Below, piece after piece: positions 12,046 through 25,728 of a DNA stretch of 64,000 bases (positions within the stretch are counted from its first letter, which is position 1; each line of letters starts with the position of its first letter). Origin of the DNA: Liolophura sinensis (lineage: Eukaryota > Mollusca > Polyplacophora > Chitonida > Chitonidae). A program made the position numbers and the translations under genes. The notes under the pieces are model-generated. The model was not told where the DNA came from. It made no database searches and saw nothing but the letters and a program-made list of their open reading frames with translations. The DNA lies in contig NC_088295.1 of the NCBI RefSeq assembly GCF_032854445.1, positions 57,951,249 through 58,015,248 of the forward strand, given 5' to 3'.

Positions 12046-13873
12046 AATTTAAGCACTCCATCATTTATTTATATTTTATGTACTGTTTATTTGCGGAATA
12101 TGCCTACCACGCCCCTCTCAATGTTACATATACAAATTACAATTACATAAAAGATTACTTAATAACATGGTTTGAGCCCACAGTTAAACAACTCAGTGTT
12201 CCAGCTTCAATACTCTGAGCTCTAGGTGACAAGACTTGCCGTATGTAATTACCCAACCTTAATACACTGCTTTTCAGATTAAATTAATCAATGATAGAAA
12301 CTTTCTCAATGTAGTCTAGGACGAGTAGGTCTTTTATGATATTTCTTTCTTAAACTGGAATATAGCCTGCAACAAAGAAGAACATGAAATTAAACATTAC
12401 CTAATTTGCTCATTGACATAGACGTTCAATTTTAAGTACGTTTGCGTATCTTGCAGTTTCAGTGTTCAGGCTGTGTTACCGGTATCTGAACCGTAGAACA
12501 GCTAAAAAAACTGGAAGAGTTACTTTTATAAAAAACATTATACCATTTTTCGGGATATTTAAAAGAGGCGTCTGTAGAGGCAAATAATGTGTATAAAAAC
12601 GTCTTTTATAGTTCGCTTAACACTGCAAACAGTAAATATTTCCTTTTGAGCCTAATAACAATTTTCATGTAAAACAAAATACACATTTCTTATCCTCAAC
12701 CATACATACTATTCTTAATCTTATATTTTCTCACAGTTCCATATAAGTTAGTTATTAGTTATTACTCACAACCTCAGAAATTCATTGCAAAATACAAGAA
12801 TAACAATCAGTTTGAAGATTAAATATGCTGGTCAATTAATAACTAGACAATGTGCACTGATATACATGTTCTTTTCAAATTTTCTCTAATTAATCATAAT
12901 AGGCATAGAACACAATATAGCCCTAGTTGCTTGTCTCTCCGACCTCCACGTAATGAGTTTCGTTGTGTGCCCCTGAGAAGGTGTCTGTATACACACTAAC
13001 AGGCCCTAAGGCGGCGTGGACAACACAGTCTGGACCATGACATCAATACAAAGGCTGACTTATTACACCGATTCTGCGAGACAACGTGATACAGCCCACT
13101 GTTACCACAACACTTTTACTCAAGCTGTTCCATTTGACATGTGGCATAAACAATTCATATCAATTGTCTAGCAAAGAGAGATATATACATAAAATCCACA
13201 CGCAAACGTCTTCCCATTTAACAAATCCTACAGTTTCTTCAGGCCAGGTTTCTTATCAAGGAATAGTTGGTGTTACTTTGAATTAAGTTAAATGGCAAAT
13301 ATAGTAAATCAAAATATATGTGTAAATATTTCATACAATTCAATTGTGCATAATTTTTTTTAGAATTCGTTTGGCTCCTGAACCTATGTAAACAATTAAT
13401 TTTGACAGGTTCATGTATAAGATTGATCTAAGCTGGCTAGAGATGAAGGGACCGACAACTACTTAGTTTATCCATAGCATTCAATAACTGAAAATGTCTT
13501 CAATACATTTTTATTCAACGTCAAAGTTCAGTCAGTTTGAGGCATTCTCATATTAAGATCCTGCATGACTGGAGATCTAAAGAAACTCGTCTGATCGCAT
13601 AGACGGACATCAAACCTCGATTAATATCCTATAAATGTATCTTACTACGACAAAAGCTGTCAAAGATTCTGGTGTGATATTTTGAGAGCTATAAAACGAC
13701 TTATGCAGGACTTTTCCTGCGCCAAACTTTTACCCTAGCCTAGCTAGTCCTTTCGTGACACCACACTGGTAAAACTAAACCGCGTTATAGCAGTGTAAAA
13801 ATCCTGACTATGGCTTTAAAGAACAATGAAATAAATGAAAGCATACTGCAAAACTACAATCCCAAAACCAGGA
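12046..13873. other. H1-to-H3 spacer, unit B
   Basis: No supported gene. Over most of its length it matches the spacers at 17487-19025 (C) and 25729-27257 (D). Includes the conserved element at 13085-13146 and a SINE-like tail (TATGGCTTTAAAGAACAATG) near 13809. Confidence 0.65.
13085..13146. repeat. Conserved H1-to-H3 spacer element, unit B
   Basis: GTGATACAGCCCACTGTTAC, then CTCAAGCTGTTCCATTTGAC and ATGTGGCAT. Same block in C, D, the gene-less unit and, diverged, unit A. Function unknown. Confidence 0.6.
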
Positions 13874-14515
<642 letters not shown>

Positions 14516-14547
14516 ATTCTCACGGAATACCTCAATTCCCTTCCAAC

Positions 14548-14588
14548 GGCCCTTTTCAGGGCCAACCAAAACCTCGAAAGAATCTTTT
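14548..14588 (+). terminator. Histone 3' stem-loop and downstream element, H3 unit B
   Basis: Stem-loop at 14548-14563; GAAAGAATCTTTT at 14576-14588. Confidence 0.95.
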
Positions 14589-15122
14589 TATCTAAGCACA
14601 TTTTTACACATTTTCCTCATATACTTTTGATAATAGGGATATATTAACAATCGTTTTGTGATGTGAGCAGCTTTCCTCACACAATAATAGTGTCTGAATA
14701 TAATGTTAATTAAGTCATGTATAATGTTCCATTTGCTAACAATACAACATATGCAGATAGTTGACTACTCATGACATACCTAATACGGATATACATGCTA
14801 TACACTTTGGGTTAAAAAAAAAAACATGTTTTATCCTGCATCACACAAACTACCCCGCTTTGATTGGACAACAGCGGTCACGTGGGGTAGAGGTATGTTC
14901 TCGAATTCTCCAGACGACGTCAAATTTGTCTGCTGAGTAGGTTATCTCCCTTCGTTGGGGTCCAACGATGGCCACATCGCTGAAGCAATTTACGTAAGCG
15001 TCGGTCTTTTGCACTGAATTGATGGGTCTTTACAGGTCAATGCAAAATTGTTACAAGGTGTGTTTAAATCTCATCATTTTTTGGAAGCCCTCAATGGCAA
15101 GACAACAAAACGGTAATTGTCT

Positions 15123-15300
15123 TTAGGCGCATTGACCTGGACACCGTGCACCTGTCTACGTAGCCAGCTTTGAGGTGTTATGTCATCCTTACTATTTTTT
15201 TCAGCAGAACTTCTCAGGGTGGCATGGGGTCCGTGGGGTGAGGCGTAATTGTCGGTGGGATGGGGTCTGGTAAAGGGGGTGGGGTGTTTTAAGGTGTTAA
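15123..15300. other. Conserved H3-to-H1 spacer block, unit C copy
   Basis: TAGGCGCATTGACCTGG, GTGTTATGTCATCC, then CTCAGGGTGGCATGGGGTCC and a G-rich run, as in units A and B. Confidence 0.55.
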
Positions 15301-15502
15301 CAGGTATGGTGACACCATGGAGGTACATCCATGTTGACACTCAAATCCTGCCACCATTTTCGATTTAGCGAGTTATTTCAATTACGACCTGTTATTATTT
15401 TTTTCGGTTATGTAGGGGATAAAGGTATATAATGATAGCTTAATGCACAAAGAGCAGTTTTAGAAGGCGTTGAGTTCATTGTTATTATGTAACAAATTTG
15501 TG

Positions 15503-15720
15503 ATGAACTGACCGAGGTGGTTAGCGTACAAACGCAGAACAATGACTCAGAAGCCTCTCACCAATGTGGTCGCTGTGAGTTCAAGTCGAACCCGTGCCGT
15601 ACGTGGAAAGTTCTTCAAGCTACCTGCGGACGGTCGTGGGTTTCCTCCCAGAATAGTGCTGGCCGTCGTATAAGTGAAATACTTTTGAGTGCAGCATAAA
15701 TCACCAGTCAAAAAAAAAAA
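15503..15720 (+). mobile_element. tRNA-derived SINE, full copy
   Basis: Head with A-box-like ACCGAGGTGGTTAG (15511) and B-box-like GAGTTCAAGTCGAAC (15577). The body has TGCGGACGGTCGTGGGTTTC and the tail TAAGTGAAATACTTTTGAGT, ending in an A run at 15710-15720. The open frame inside it (15517-15699) is not a gene. The same insertion is in units B (truncated) and D, so it predates their duplication. Confidence 0.75.
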
Positions 15721-16680
15721 TAACTGTAACACATTATAAAATAAAATGGGTACTTTTAGACACATCGATTTATACAGCAATCAAACACAACATACAAGGT
15801 TTCAGTATGTAAAAAACTTCATTTATGATCAGGATCACTGAGTGCTTACAATGTTGGTGTAGAGGTTCGTCTATTATCTAACGGTCAGTCTTAAAAACAT
15901 AAACCTTATATTACAAGCAGTATTGTACATGTGAGGTCTACACACTGACAAAATATATGACACAAAAGTTAGCCAGTTTTTTTCAAATATTAGCATTCAC
16001 CGATAATCATCAGTAAAAGAAATTGTAAGGGATTGAATATTTGAGGAATACTTGTATTCATAGGGTTTGTGAAGTCAATCAACATGACAATATCTCATAA
16101 GGTCTTTCCACGATATAGTGCCTTGACGTGTGCATCCATCTCACCTACCTCCAGAATGGTTTTACGCCAGAACATGGCCACCAAAAACCACAATAGTTTC
16201 AACTATATACGTCTAAAGCAACCATCTCAGAATGTCTTCACGATATCAGTACATGATGAAAGTAGTAACTTTTTATATACAATGGATACAACATAAAATT
16301 ACATTCTTAGGAAGAAACTGTTTGGTTCAAATTTTCAAATTACCACAAAGTTATGCAGATTGCAGTTGCTAAAGAAAATATATAGGTTTTATATATTTAA
16401 TGGTTTTGGGGTGGCAGTAAAACACCTGCCATGCAATGGTGTATTCAACACTTTGATGTTTTGATAAAAAGTAGTTGCAAAAAAACGTAAAATTCAACGG
16501 AGATCCCAGGTTATACGCAACCAAACGGTACATTATTCCAAGATTGAGAAAGACCTATTCAAATTATCGTCGTAAGACACAAACTACACAATGACCAATA
16601 ACTCACTCTACCATCTGTGCAAGTTATATGCCGATTTATATCAAGCTTAAAGAGATATTCCACGTTAAACTCGTTTCAAG

Positions 16681-16842
16681 AAACACAAATTAGAGCTTGT
16701 ACAACTCAGAGCTCAATTTGTCCCAGTTGCTTTCTACGCGGTCCGCGCTCGCGGTATGTACAACGGGCGTCCTAATCCTCTTGCCATTCGCATGTCTACT
16801 ACCAGAGAGAGCATACGAACCACTGCATCAAGACTATTCATC
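16681..16842 (+). promoter_or_regulatory. H1 promoter, unit C
   Basis: H1 box at 16681-16691; dyad at 16737-16747, 56 bases on and 106 before the ATG. As in B, the H1 frame is open from an ATG at 16756. Confidence 0.8.
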
Positions 16843-17418
16843 ATGACTGACACAGCTCCAGCTCCCGTCGTCCAGAAGGTAAAGAGGACCACCAAACCCA
16901 AGAAGCCAGCTGAGCACCCGAAATACAGCGAGATGCTGATAGCCGCTCTCAAGGACCTGAAAGAGAGAGGAGGATCATCTAGGAGCAAGATCTTGAAGTA
17001 CATCGTCACAAACTACAAAGTGGGAGACGAGAAGACCGTTAACACACACCTGAAGCTTGCTCTGAAAAGTGGCGTCCAGTCCGGTATGTTGAAACAGACT
17101 AAGGGTACCGGGGCCACGGGATCTTTCAAACTTGGAGAAGCCGCCAAGAAAGCCCCGGCCAAGCCGAAGAAACCAGCAACCAAAAAGCCAGCCACTAAAA
17201 AGACAAAATCACCGAAGAAAGTCACAAAGAAACCAGCTGCTAAGAAACTCCAATCTCCTGTCAAAAAAGTTACTAAGAAGGCGAAATCTCCGAAAAAGGT
17301 GGCAAAGAAACCGGCGTCTAAGAAACCAGCCAAGTCCCCGAAGAAACCAGCAGTCAAGAAACCAACCGCTGAAAAACCTGCTGCTAAGAAGCCAGCAACC
17401 AAGAAAACAAAGGCTTAA
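16843..17418 (+). CDS. H1: Linker histone H1, unit C (191 aa)
   Basis: Nearly the same as unit B H1: tail, winged helix at 25-98, tail with three SPKK and one SPVKK. Distinctive are Arg15 for Lys, Leu32-Ile33 for Val-Val at the start of helix 1, and an acidic TAEKPAAKK near the C terminus where B has Lys (AAG/AAA to GAA). A glutamate in the basic tail is unusual and may be a tolerated or recent change. Start chosen at MTDT by comparison with the other copies. Confidence 0.95.
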   Translation: MTDTAPAPVVQKVKRTTKPKKPAEHPKYSEMLIAALKDLKERGGSSRSKILKYIVTNYKVGDEKTVNTHLKLALKSGVQSGMLKQTKGTGATGSFKLGEAAKKAPAKPKKPATKKPATKKTKSPKKVTKKPAAKKLQSPVKKVTKKAKSPKKVAKKPASKKPAKSPKKPAVKKPTAEKPAAKKPATKKTKA

Positions 17419-17443
17419 CCAGTTTGACCCTGTCTTCTCCAAC

Positions 17444-17486
17444 GGCCCTTTTCAGGGCCATCCAATCCTCCTGAAAGAGATCTTTC
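17444..17486 (+). terminator. Histone 3' stem-loop and downstream element, H1 unit C
   Basis: Stem-loop at 17444-17459; GAAAGAGATCTTTC at 17473-17486. Confidence 0.95.
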
Positions 17487-19025
17487 AATTTAAGCACTCC
17501 ATCATTTATTTATATTTTATGTACTGTTTATTTGCGGAATATGCCTACCGCGCCCCTCTCCATGTTACATATACAAATTGCAATTACATAAAAGATTACT
17601 TAATAACATGGTTTGAGCCCACAGTTAAACAACTCAGTGTTCCAGCTTCAACACTCTGAGCTCTAGGTGACAAGACTTGCCGTATGTAATTACCCAAGCT
17701 TAATACACTGCTTTTCAGATTTAAATTAATCAGTGATAGAAACGTTCTCATTGGAGTCCAGGACGAGTAGGTCTTTTTAAGATATTTCTTTGTTAAACTG
17801 GAATATAGCCTGCAACAAAGAAGAACATGAAATTAAACATTACCTAATTTGGCCATCGTACATCGACCTTCAGTTTTAAGTACGCTTGCGTACCTTCCAG
17901 TTTCAGTCTTCAGGTGATGTTACCGGCATCTGAAACGTAGAACAGCTAAAAAAAACTGGAAGAGTAACTATTATAAAAAGCATTATACTATTATTCGGGA
18001 TGTTTAAAGGAGACCCCTGTAGAGGCAAATAATTTGTATAAAAAGGTCTTTTATAGTTCGCATAACACTGCAAAAATAACTATTTCTTTTTGAGCCTAAT
18101 AACAATTTTCAAGTAAAACAAAATGCACATTTCTTAGCCCTAACCATACATTCTATTCTTAATCTTATATTTTCTCACAGTTCCATATAAATTAGTTATT
18201 TGTTATTACTCACAACCTCAAAAAATCATTGCAAAATACAATAAAATCAACCAGTTTGAAGATTAAATATGCTGGTCAATTAATAACTAGACAATGTGCA
18301 CTGATATACATGTTCTTTTCAAATTTTCTCTAATTAATCATAATAGGCATAGAACATAATATAGCCCTAGTTGCTTGTCTCCCCGACCTCCACGTAATGA
18401 GTTTCGTTGTGTGCCCCTCAGAAGGTGTTTGTATACACAATAATAGGCACTAAGGCGGCGTGGACAACACTGTCTGGGCCATGACATCAATACAAAGGCT
18501 GACTTATTACACCGATTCTGCGAGGCAACGTGATACAGCCCACTGTTACCACAACACTTTTACTCAAGCTGTTCCATTTGACATTTGGCATAAACAACTC
18601 ATATCAATTGTTCAGCAAAGAGAGACATATACGTAAAATCCACACGCAAACGTCTTCCCATTTTAACAAATCCTACAGTTTCTTAAGGCCGTGTTTTTAT
18701 TTAAGAATAGTTGGTGTTACTTTGAATTAAGTTAAATGGCAAATATAATGAATCGAAATATATGTGTACATGTTTCATACAATTTGAAACGTTATATCTC
18801 CAGAGCTATGAAACGACTTATCAAAAACTTTTCCTGCTGTTTTGTGTTTTCATGTAAACACCAACTTTTACCCTATCCTGTCCTGTCCTTTTATGATACT
18901 CCACTGGTAAAACTGACTTGCATTGTATCAGTGTAAAAACCTTGAGTATGGCGTTAAATAACAATGAAATAAATGAAAGCATACTGTTCAGGGAGAGTTT
19001 AAAATTACATTTCTCAAAACTAGGA
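17487..19025. other. H1-to-H3 spacer, unit C
   Basis: No supported gene. Near-copy of the unit B and D spacers. Holds the conserved element at 18529-18590 and the SINE-like tail GAGTATGGCGTTAAATAACA near 18945. Confidence 0.65.
18529..18590. repeat. Conserved H1-to-H3 spacer element, unit C
   Basis: Same block as at 13085, with TTTGGCAT for TGTGGCAT at its end. Confidence 0.6.
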
Positions 19026-19667
<642 letters not shown>

Positions 19668-19698
19668 ATTTCACGGAATACCTCCATTACCTTCCAAC

Positions 19699-19739
19699 GG
19701 CCCTTTTCAGGGCCAACCAAAACCTCGAGAGAATCTTTC
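19699..19739 (+). terminator. Histone 3' stem-loop and downstream element, H3 unit C
   Basis: Stem-loop at 19699-19714; downstream element GAGAGAATCTTTC at 19727-19739, with one A-to-G change. Confidence 0.95.
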
Positions 19740-20950
19740 TATCTATGCGCATTTTTACATTTTCTACACGTACTTTTGATAATAGGGATATATTTTCTAT
19801 CCTTTTGTGGTATGCGCAGTATTCCTGACACATTACCAGTTCCTGAGTATAATCTTGAGAAAACCATGTATAATGTTTCCTTTACTGACAACATAAGATG
19901 TGGAGAAAGTCTAATGCCCCCAATTTCTTGATCATATGGCTACTAAAGACTTAAACAATGTTTATTAGGGTTATATTGCATCAAGACCTCAAAACAAGTT
20001 TAAAATATGGCAGTGTGAGGACTTGAAGTCGATCACATGTTAGGTGTTCCACACCGTCAAGATATACTAGACATTTGCCCATTATCCAGCATGCCATTTG
20101 GTTTTGAGTTATTGTGAGAGTATGCCATACAATGAAGTCTTCGACTCGAAATTACACTAGTGTGGAGTACAACACCATGAATTATAAAAAGAATTCTAAC
20201 AGCAGTTTCTTTACAATAATACCGATTTGCACAGTTTATTGTGATACGTGTCACAAACGTTTGATGTTTAACACGAGGAATTTTACAGAGATTTTAAAGT
20301 TAACAGAAACAGGCTGTAGTATAAGCTCTTGTAGAAACGCTAATTTCCCAAACACCAGTTACATGTATGTGTACACCGAATGCAGATTTGTGATCTTCCG
20401 TGCCGCTATAAGTAACACTCTTCCCAGACTCAGATTCACATAAAAGTAAATAAACTTAATCACTTCGAAGAACTGCTGAATATTTCGACTTTCACCTGAA
20501 GTGTGTAGTGTTGTATTACGTTATACACTGCGTCGCACAATAATACATGCGTCATTGTAATACGTATACTGCCAAATCTACATTACTGATATTAAAACTG
20601 GTTGAGGAAATTTCGCAGACCTCAATCTCAAGAGTATCAGACTTACGGTAATACCAGAATACCCTTTTTTGCGCAGTTTACCTAGCGAATAGATGAAATA
20701 ATTTTGAGGATTATTTAAGTAAACAAGCATCTTCACCATATAATCTTTATTTTAATTTATGAGACTGCAGTTACGCTTTAAGGTCCAGGTTATCATGTTT
20801 GCATCCATGACAGTTTGCAGTCATGTTTGCACGTGGGTGAAATCCAGCATAACCGAGTGTTTACGCCTGTAGAATATACTTTCCTATGACCTTCACCTTG
20901 TCGTGGGAAAGCTCACTCGCGATATAATCCCCACTTAGTCTGGCTAGTGG

Positions 20951-20968
20951 GTTTCAAGGAACACAAAG
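20951..20968 (+). promoter_or_regulatory. Possible relic of an H1 box
   Basis: GTTTCAAGGAACACAAAG resembles GTTTCAAGAAACACAAAT of units A-D, but no dyad or H1 gene follows. Confidence 0.25.
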
Positions 20969-21094
20969 AAAGAGTGCATCCATTTTGGCGCCCTTTCCTG
21001 AAAACAAAGCTACTTGTGCCCAGCGCCTGATGTGAAAAATTACGTCATCATGAAATTAGTTCTGCAACCAGCGTTCACTGGATGAACGAACTCC

Positions 21095-21111
21095 GGGGGG
21101 GGGGGGGGGGG
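21095..21111 (+). repeat. G homopolymer (17)
   Basis: Seventeen consecutive G, with CTGCAACCAGC shortly upstream as at 5915. Confidence 0.9.
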
Positions 21112-22951
21112 AGGCGTCGTAAAAGTTTTGGGGATTAACCCCATACCATAACCATAACAATACGGGAACCCCCGGTGGATCAGTATTCAGTGTCTCTAAC
21201 TGACATGACACATTTGCCACAGTTTACTTTATCAGTTTTCCTTTTAAAATGCATTAATTCACTCAACATACGGACTTGAGCGGTAATAAATGTAGACCTA
21301 TACGTCAATAACAATTGACATTGACATTATTATGTTTTCCATCCACTATACAGATTATGCCATGTTTCTTCAGTTATTATCAAGCAAAAGTTTAATACTT
21401 TCACAATATTACATATTTATAAACCTTACGTACCTGAAAACTTGACATTCATATATATAAATAATTACTAACCAAAAGAAACATCATGACGAATGAACAC
21501 GCCAAACGTGCACAAAATTAATTCTGTGACTATCTGTCTATATTATGGTACTGTTATCTAACAGAATAAAGACATGCAAGTATGTAAGATGGCCAAGGTG
21601 ACATCTTTAGGATCTAAATATATCCAAAAACACTGCTTTCCCTTCTTGACCCACTGTATATATTTTACAAGCAATAAACCAACGCTTCGGGGTGAAACCT
21701 ATTCCAAGGCGGCTGAATCCATTTACAATTAGCAGAGTTTCTTTACCATAATTAAAACACAGATTCTTCTGGATGTCGTCTTTGCCAAAGTACATTACTT
21801 AAGGTTTTGAGATCTCAACTTTTCAGCTTCATTAGTGACATAACATTACGTCATCATGTAATTAGTTCTGTCACTGGGCTTTACTTAATGGAGCGTAGTC
21901 CAAGCGGTCAGGCATAATGGCCATTAGGATTAACGAGCCATATGCAGTAACACTGCAGGAATTTCCGGTAGTTCTGTACTCATTCAACTAACTGACATCT
22001 CATATTCTTCTCCTTCTTTCGGAGTACTTTATCTTGCAGTATTCTTAAATAAAAGTATTATTCTAGTATTTCTAAAGTTACATTCAATGATTGCTCTAAA
22101 CAGAAAAAAAAACATACAATACTGCCGGGATGAACTTTTAAAATTTTGTTTCACATCGGCCAGTCATATGAGGGAAAAAACACTAACCAACAGAAACACT
22201 GACAAGGACACAGCATTCAGAAAGCTTACCGTGAATATGAGTACTGGCGGTGAAACATCTAAACCAAGAAGACATGGGAGTAACTGAACTGAGCAATGTG
22301 ACATCTATCTCATCCAAATATATTCAGCAAAGCTTGGTCACATGTTCAAATCTTCGCTTAAGGATTAATTTTAAAGGGAACACACACATTCCCCGGACCT
22401 CCACAGCAGACATTTCACATTAAATACAATCATGAATTATTGATCCATCAAATCTGTATATGTTGCTATATACCTCTTGGTGTAAATACATCCAAATAAA
22501 CCATCCGTCTCAGAACGGCCTCAATGCTTTTGCATGAAAGTACATGTAATTTAATTTCACTGTAACCTGTGAGGAATTATAAGAGGAACAAATCAAAATC
22601 TATATCTTCCTAACTATGTACAATGAATCAACTATCCAACTATTCTATTGTATTTTTGTATATGTGTGACATGATTATATAATTTTCCTGTCGTAAATCA
22701 TGAAACATACAACGTTAATAATACAAACGTTTACAACCGATGCTCACTCCATTAGATCTCTGCATGTACCCCAGACATATAGTCCAGACACCTCCCCCTC
22801 ACCCCTACAACATAATTAATTATCTCCCCAGAACTCAATGAGCCCCGTTGTGTGCTCGTGACAGGTGTCTGTGTGTGCAAGTTCAATAAGTATGTGTGCA
22901 TAATTAAATGCAGACGATGGCGCCATTAAAAGGATGGCTGATTACACAACA

Positions 22952-23017
22952 CGTCGTGTGACATCAAGCCGTTAACATCACTCTTCTCAATCAAGCTGTT
23001 CCACTTGACATATGACA
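22952..23017. repeat. Conserved H1-to-H3 spacer element in a gene-less unit
   Basis: ACGTCGTGTGACATCAAGCC, then CAATCAAGCTGTTCCACTTG and ACATATGACA. Preceded by GGCTGATTACAC, as in units B-D. No H1 lies before it and no H3 after it. Confidence 0.5.
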
Positions 23018-23050
23018 TTGTCACTGCATGCTGTCTGTTGACAAGGAGAA

Positions 23051-23067
23051 ATATATATATATATATA
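23051..23067. repeat. AT microsatellite
   Basis: (AT)8 plus A. Confidence 0.9.
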
Positions 23068-23779
23068 CGGTCAACGGTCAATTCATAGAAATTTTTTTCT
23101 ACTGTTAGCACTAGTTATCTGTGGCTAGGTCGATCTTATTATCACAGTTATTCTTGTTCGAATCCAGCTCTAATAAAGTGAAAAATTATTAGGCTCGGCC
23201 TGAAAAAAAAATCAATGAATACATTTCAACATATTTTCCATTCTAACTTAATAAGGGCTTCTTCAAAATATCACTGTGATTATACTAATGTAAGAGCCAT
23301 GTCCATTCATTTTTGTACCAGTCAAACAAACATAGGTATTGTATGGGCCCCAACAACATTTTAGTGTTCTTCAATTGTTGAAAATGAATCTATCATTACT
23401 GAACTGGACATACGTTTATGCAGATTACACGTAAGCGGTAGCCTGCAACTGTTACGGTAATTATTAGACTACAAAACTTTAGAGACCCCAAAGGACTAGA
23501 TCAACAAATACAGATGCTATTTAAAGCAAACTTAGAATTCCATTAAGGAACCCAGCTCATCGTTGTGTAAGCGCACAAAACTAAGTTTCATATCCTATAA
23601 ATGTATCTAAATGTTATTATTAATAATAACAGATGTCATAGTGACTGAGTTATTTCATTTACGACCTGTTATTATTTTTTTCGGTAATGTAGGGGATAAA
23701 GGTATATAATGATAGCTTAATGCACAAAGAGCAGTTTTAGAAGGTGATGAGTTCATTGTTATTATGTAACAAACTTGTG

Positions 23780-23998
23780 ATGAACTGGCCAAGGTGGTTA
23801 GCGTACAAACGCAGAACAATGACTCAGAAGCCTCTCACCAATGTGGTCGCTGTGAGTTCAAGTCGAACCCGTGCCGTACGTGGAAAGTTCTTCAAGCGAC
23901 CTGCGGACGGTCATGGGTTTCCTCCCAGAATAGTGCTGGCCGTCGTATAAGTGAAACACTTTTGAGTGCAGCATAAATCACCAGGCAAAAAAAAAAAA
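23780..23998 (+). mobile_element. tRNA-derived SINE, copy upstream of unit D
   Basis: Nearly identical to the SINE at 15503, with the same flanks and an A run at 23987-23998. It is a duplicate by descent, not a fresh insertion. Confidence 0.75.
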
Positions 23999-24907
23999 TA
24001 ACTGTAACACATTATAAAATAAAATGGGTACATTTAGACACATCGATTTATACAGCAATCAAACACAACATACAAGGTTTCAGTATGTAAAAAACTTCAT
24101 TTATGATCAGGATCACTGAGTGCTTACCATGTTGGTGTAGAGGTTCGTCTGTTATCTAACGGTCAGTCTTAAAAACACACACCGTATATTACAAGCAGTA
24201 TTGTACATGTGAGGTCTACACAGTTCCAAAATACATGACACAAAAGTTAGCCAGTTTTTTTCACATATTAGCATTCACCGATAATCATCAGTAAAAGAAA
24301 TTGTAAGGGATTGAATATTTGAGGAATATTTGAGGAAAACTTTTTATTCATAGGGTATGTGAAGTTAGTCAACATGACAATATCTCATAAGGTCTTTCCA
24401 CAATATAGTGCCTTGACGAATACATCCATCTCACCTACCTCCAGAATGGTTTTACGCCAGAACATGGCCACCAAAAACCACAATAGCTTCAACTATATAC
24501 GTCTAAAGCAACCATCTCAGAATGTCTTCACGATATCAGTGCATGATGAAAGTAGTAACTTTTAGTACGTAGGTTTTATAACGGTTTTTATTGGTTTTAC
24601 CACGTAGAAGAAACTGACATTAATTAATGGTTTTGGGGTGGCAATAAAACACCTGCCATGCAATGGTGTATTCAACACTTTGATGTTTTGATAAAAAGTA
24701 GTTGCAAAAAAACGTTAAATTCAACGGAGATCCCAGGTTATACGCAACCAAACGGTACATTATTCCAAGATTGAGAAAGACCTATTCAAATTATCGTCGT
24801 AAGACACAAACTACACAATGACCAATAACTCACTCTACGATCTGTACAAGTTATATGCCGATTTATATCAAGCTTAAAGAGATATTCCACGTTAAACTCG
24901 TTTCAAG

Positions 24908-25069
24908 AAACACAAATTAGAGCTTGTACAACTCAGAGCTCAATTTGTCCCAGTTGCTTTCTACGCGGTCCGCGCTCGCCGTATGTACAACGGGCGTCCT
25001 AATCCTCTCGTCATTCGCATGTCTACTACCAGATAGAGCATACGAACCACTGCATCAAAGCTATTCATC
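24908..25069 (+). promoter_or_regulatory. H1 promoter, unit D
   Basis: H1 box at 24908-24918; dyad at 24964-24974. The upstream frame is closed by a TAG in ACCAGATAGAGC near 25033. Confidence 0.8.
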
Positions 25070-25660
25070 ATGACTGACACAGCTCCAGCTCCCGTCGTCC
25101 AGAAGGTAAAGAAGACCACCAAACCCAAGAAGCCAGCTGAGCACCCGAAATACAGCGAGATGGTGGTAGCCGCTCTCAAGGACCTGAAAGAGAGAGGAGG
25201 ATCATCTAGGAGCAAGATCTTGAAGTACATCGTCACCAACTACAAAGTAGGAGACGAGAAGACCGTCAACACACACCTGAAGCTTGCTCTGAAAAGTGGC
25301 GTCCAGTCCGGTATGTTGAAACAGACTAAGGGTACCGGGGCCACGGGATCTTTTAAGCTCGGAGAAACTGCCAAGAAAGCCTCGGTCAACCCAAAGAAAG
25401 CCGCTGTCAAAAAAGCAGCTGCCAAAAAGCCAGCCACTAAAAAGACAAAATCACCGAAGAAAGTCACAAAGAAACCAGCTGCTAAGAAACTCCAATCTCC
25501 TGCCAAAGAAGTTACTAAGAAGGCGAAATCTCCGAAAAAGGTGGCAAAGAAACCGGCGTCTAAGAAACCAGCCAAGTCCCCGAAGAAACCAGCAGTCAAG
25601 AAACCAACCGCTAAAAAAGCTGCTGCTAAGAAGCCAGCAACCAAGAAAACAAAGGCTTAA
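25070..25660 (+). CDS. H1: Linker histone H1, unit D (196 aa)
   Basis: The globular domain at 25-98 is as in unit B. The tail differs: GETAKKASVNPKKAAVKKAAAKK opens it (given here in two parts: residues 98-110 and 111-120), with Ala for Pro at several points, then SPKK, SPAKE, SPKK and SPKK. The SPAKEV piece is shared with unit A, while the rest resembles B and C, so the tail looks like a mosaic of two copies. It ends ATKKTKA. The start ATG follows ATTCATC. Confidence 0.95.
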   Translation: MTDTAPAPVVQKVKKTTKPKKPAEHPKYSEMVVAALKDLKERGGSSRSKILKYIVTNYKVGDEKTVNTHLKLALKSGVQSGMLKQTKGTGATGSFKLGETAKKASVNPKKAAVKKAAAKKPATKKTKSPKKVTKKPAAKKLQSPAKEVTKKAKSPKKVAKKPASKKPAKSPKKPAVKKPTAKKAAAKKPATKKTKA

Positions 25661-25685
25661 CCAGTTTCACCCTGTCTTCTCCAAC

Positions 25686-25728
25686 GGCCCTTTTCAGGGC
25701 CATCCAATCCTCCTGAAAGAGATCTTTC
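25686..25728 (+). terminator. Histone 3' stem-loop and downstream element, H1 unit D
   Basis: Stem-loop at 25686-25701; GAAAGAGATCTTTC at 25715-25728. Confidence 0.95.

Larger units (their letters stand above)
14589..16680. other. H3-to-H1 spacer, unit B to C
   Basis: No supported gene. Contains the conserved block (15123-15300) and a full SINE (15503-15720). From about 15367 it runs parallel to 23641-24907. Confidence 0.65.
19740..24907. other. Long H3-to-H1 spacer with a gene-less unit relic
   Basis: 5.2 kb with no supported gene. 20988-21060 resembles the H3-to-H1 spacer block (GGCGCC then TTACGTCATC). 22952-23017 matches the H1-to-H3 element. From 23641 it resumes as the H3-to-H1 spacer of unit C. 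A 109-codon open frame at 20114-20443 has no recognisable features and no copy in the other units. Confidence 0.55.

Noticed and set aside
20114-20443. 109-codon plus-strand open frame
   Set aside because: No domain, no codon bias and no copy in other units; AT-rich spacer gives frames of this size by chance.
21499-21511. CACGCCAAACGTG identical to H3 codons near residue 113
   Set aside because: Only 13 bases, with no further H3 similarity on either side; probably chance.
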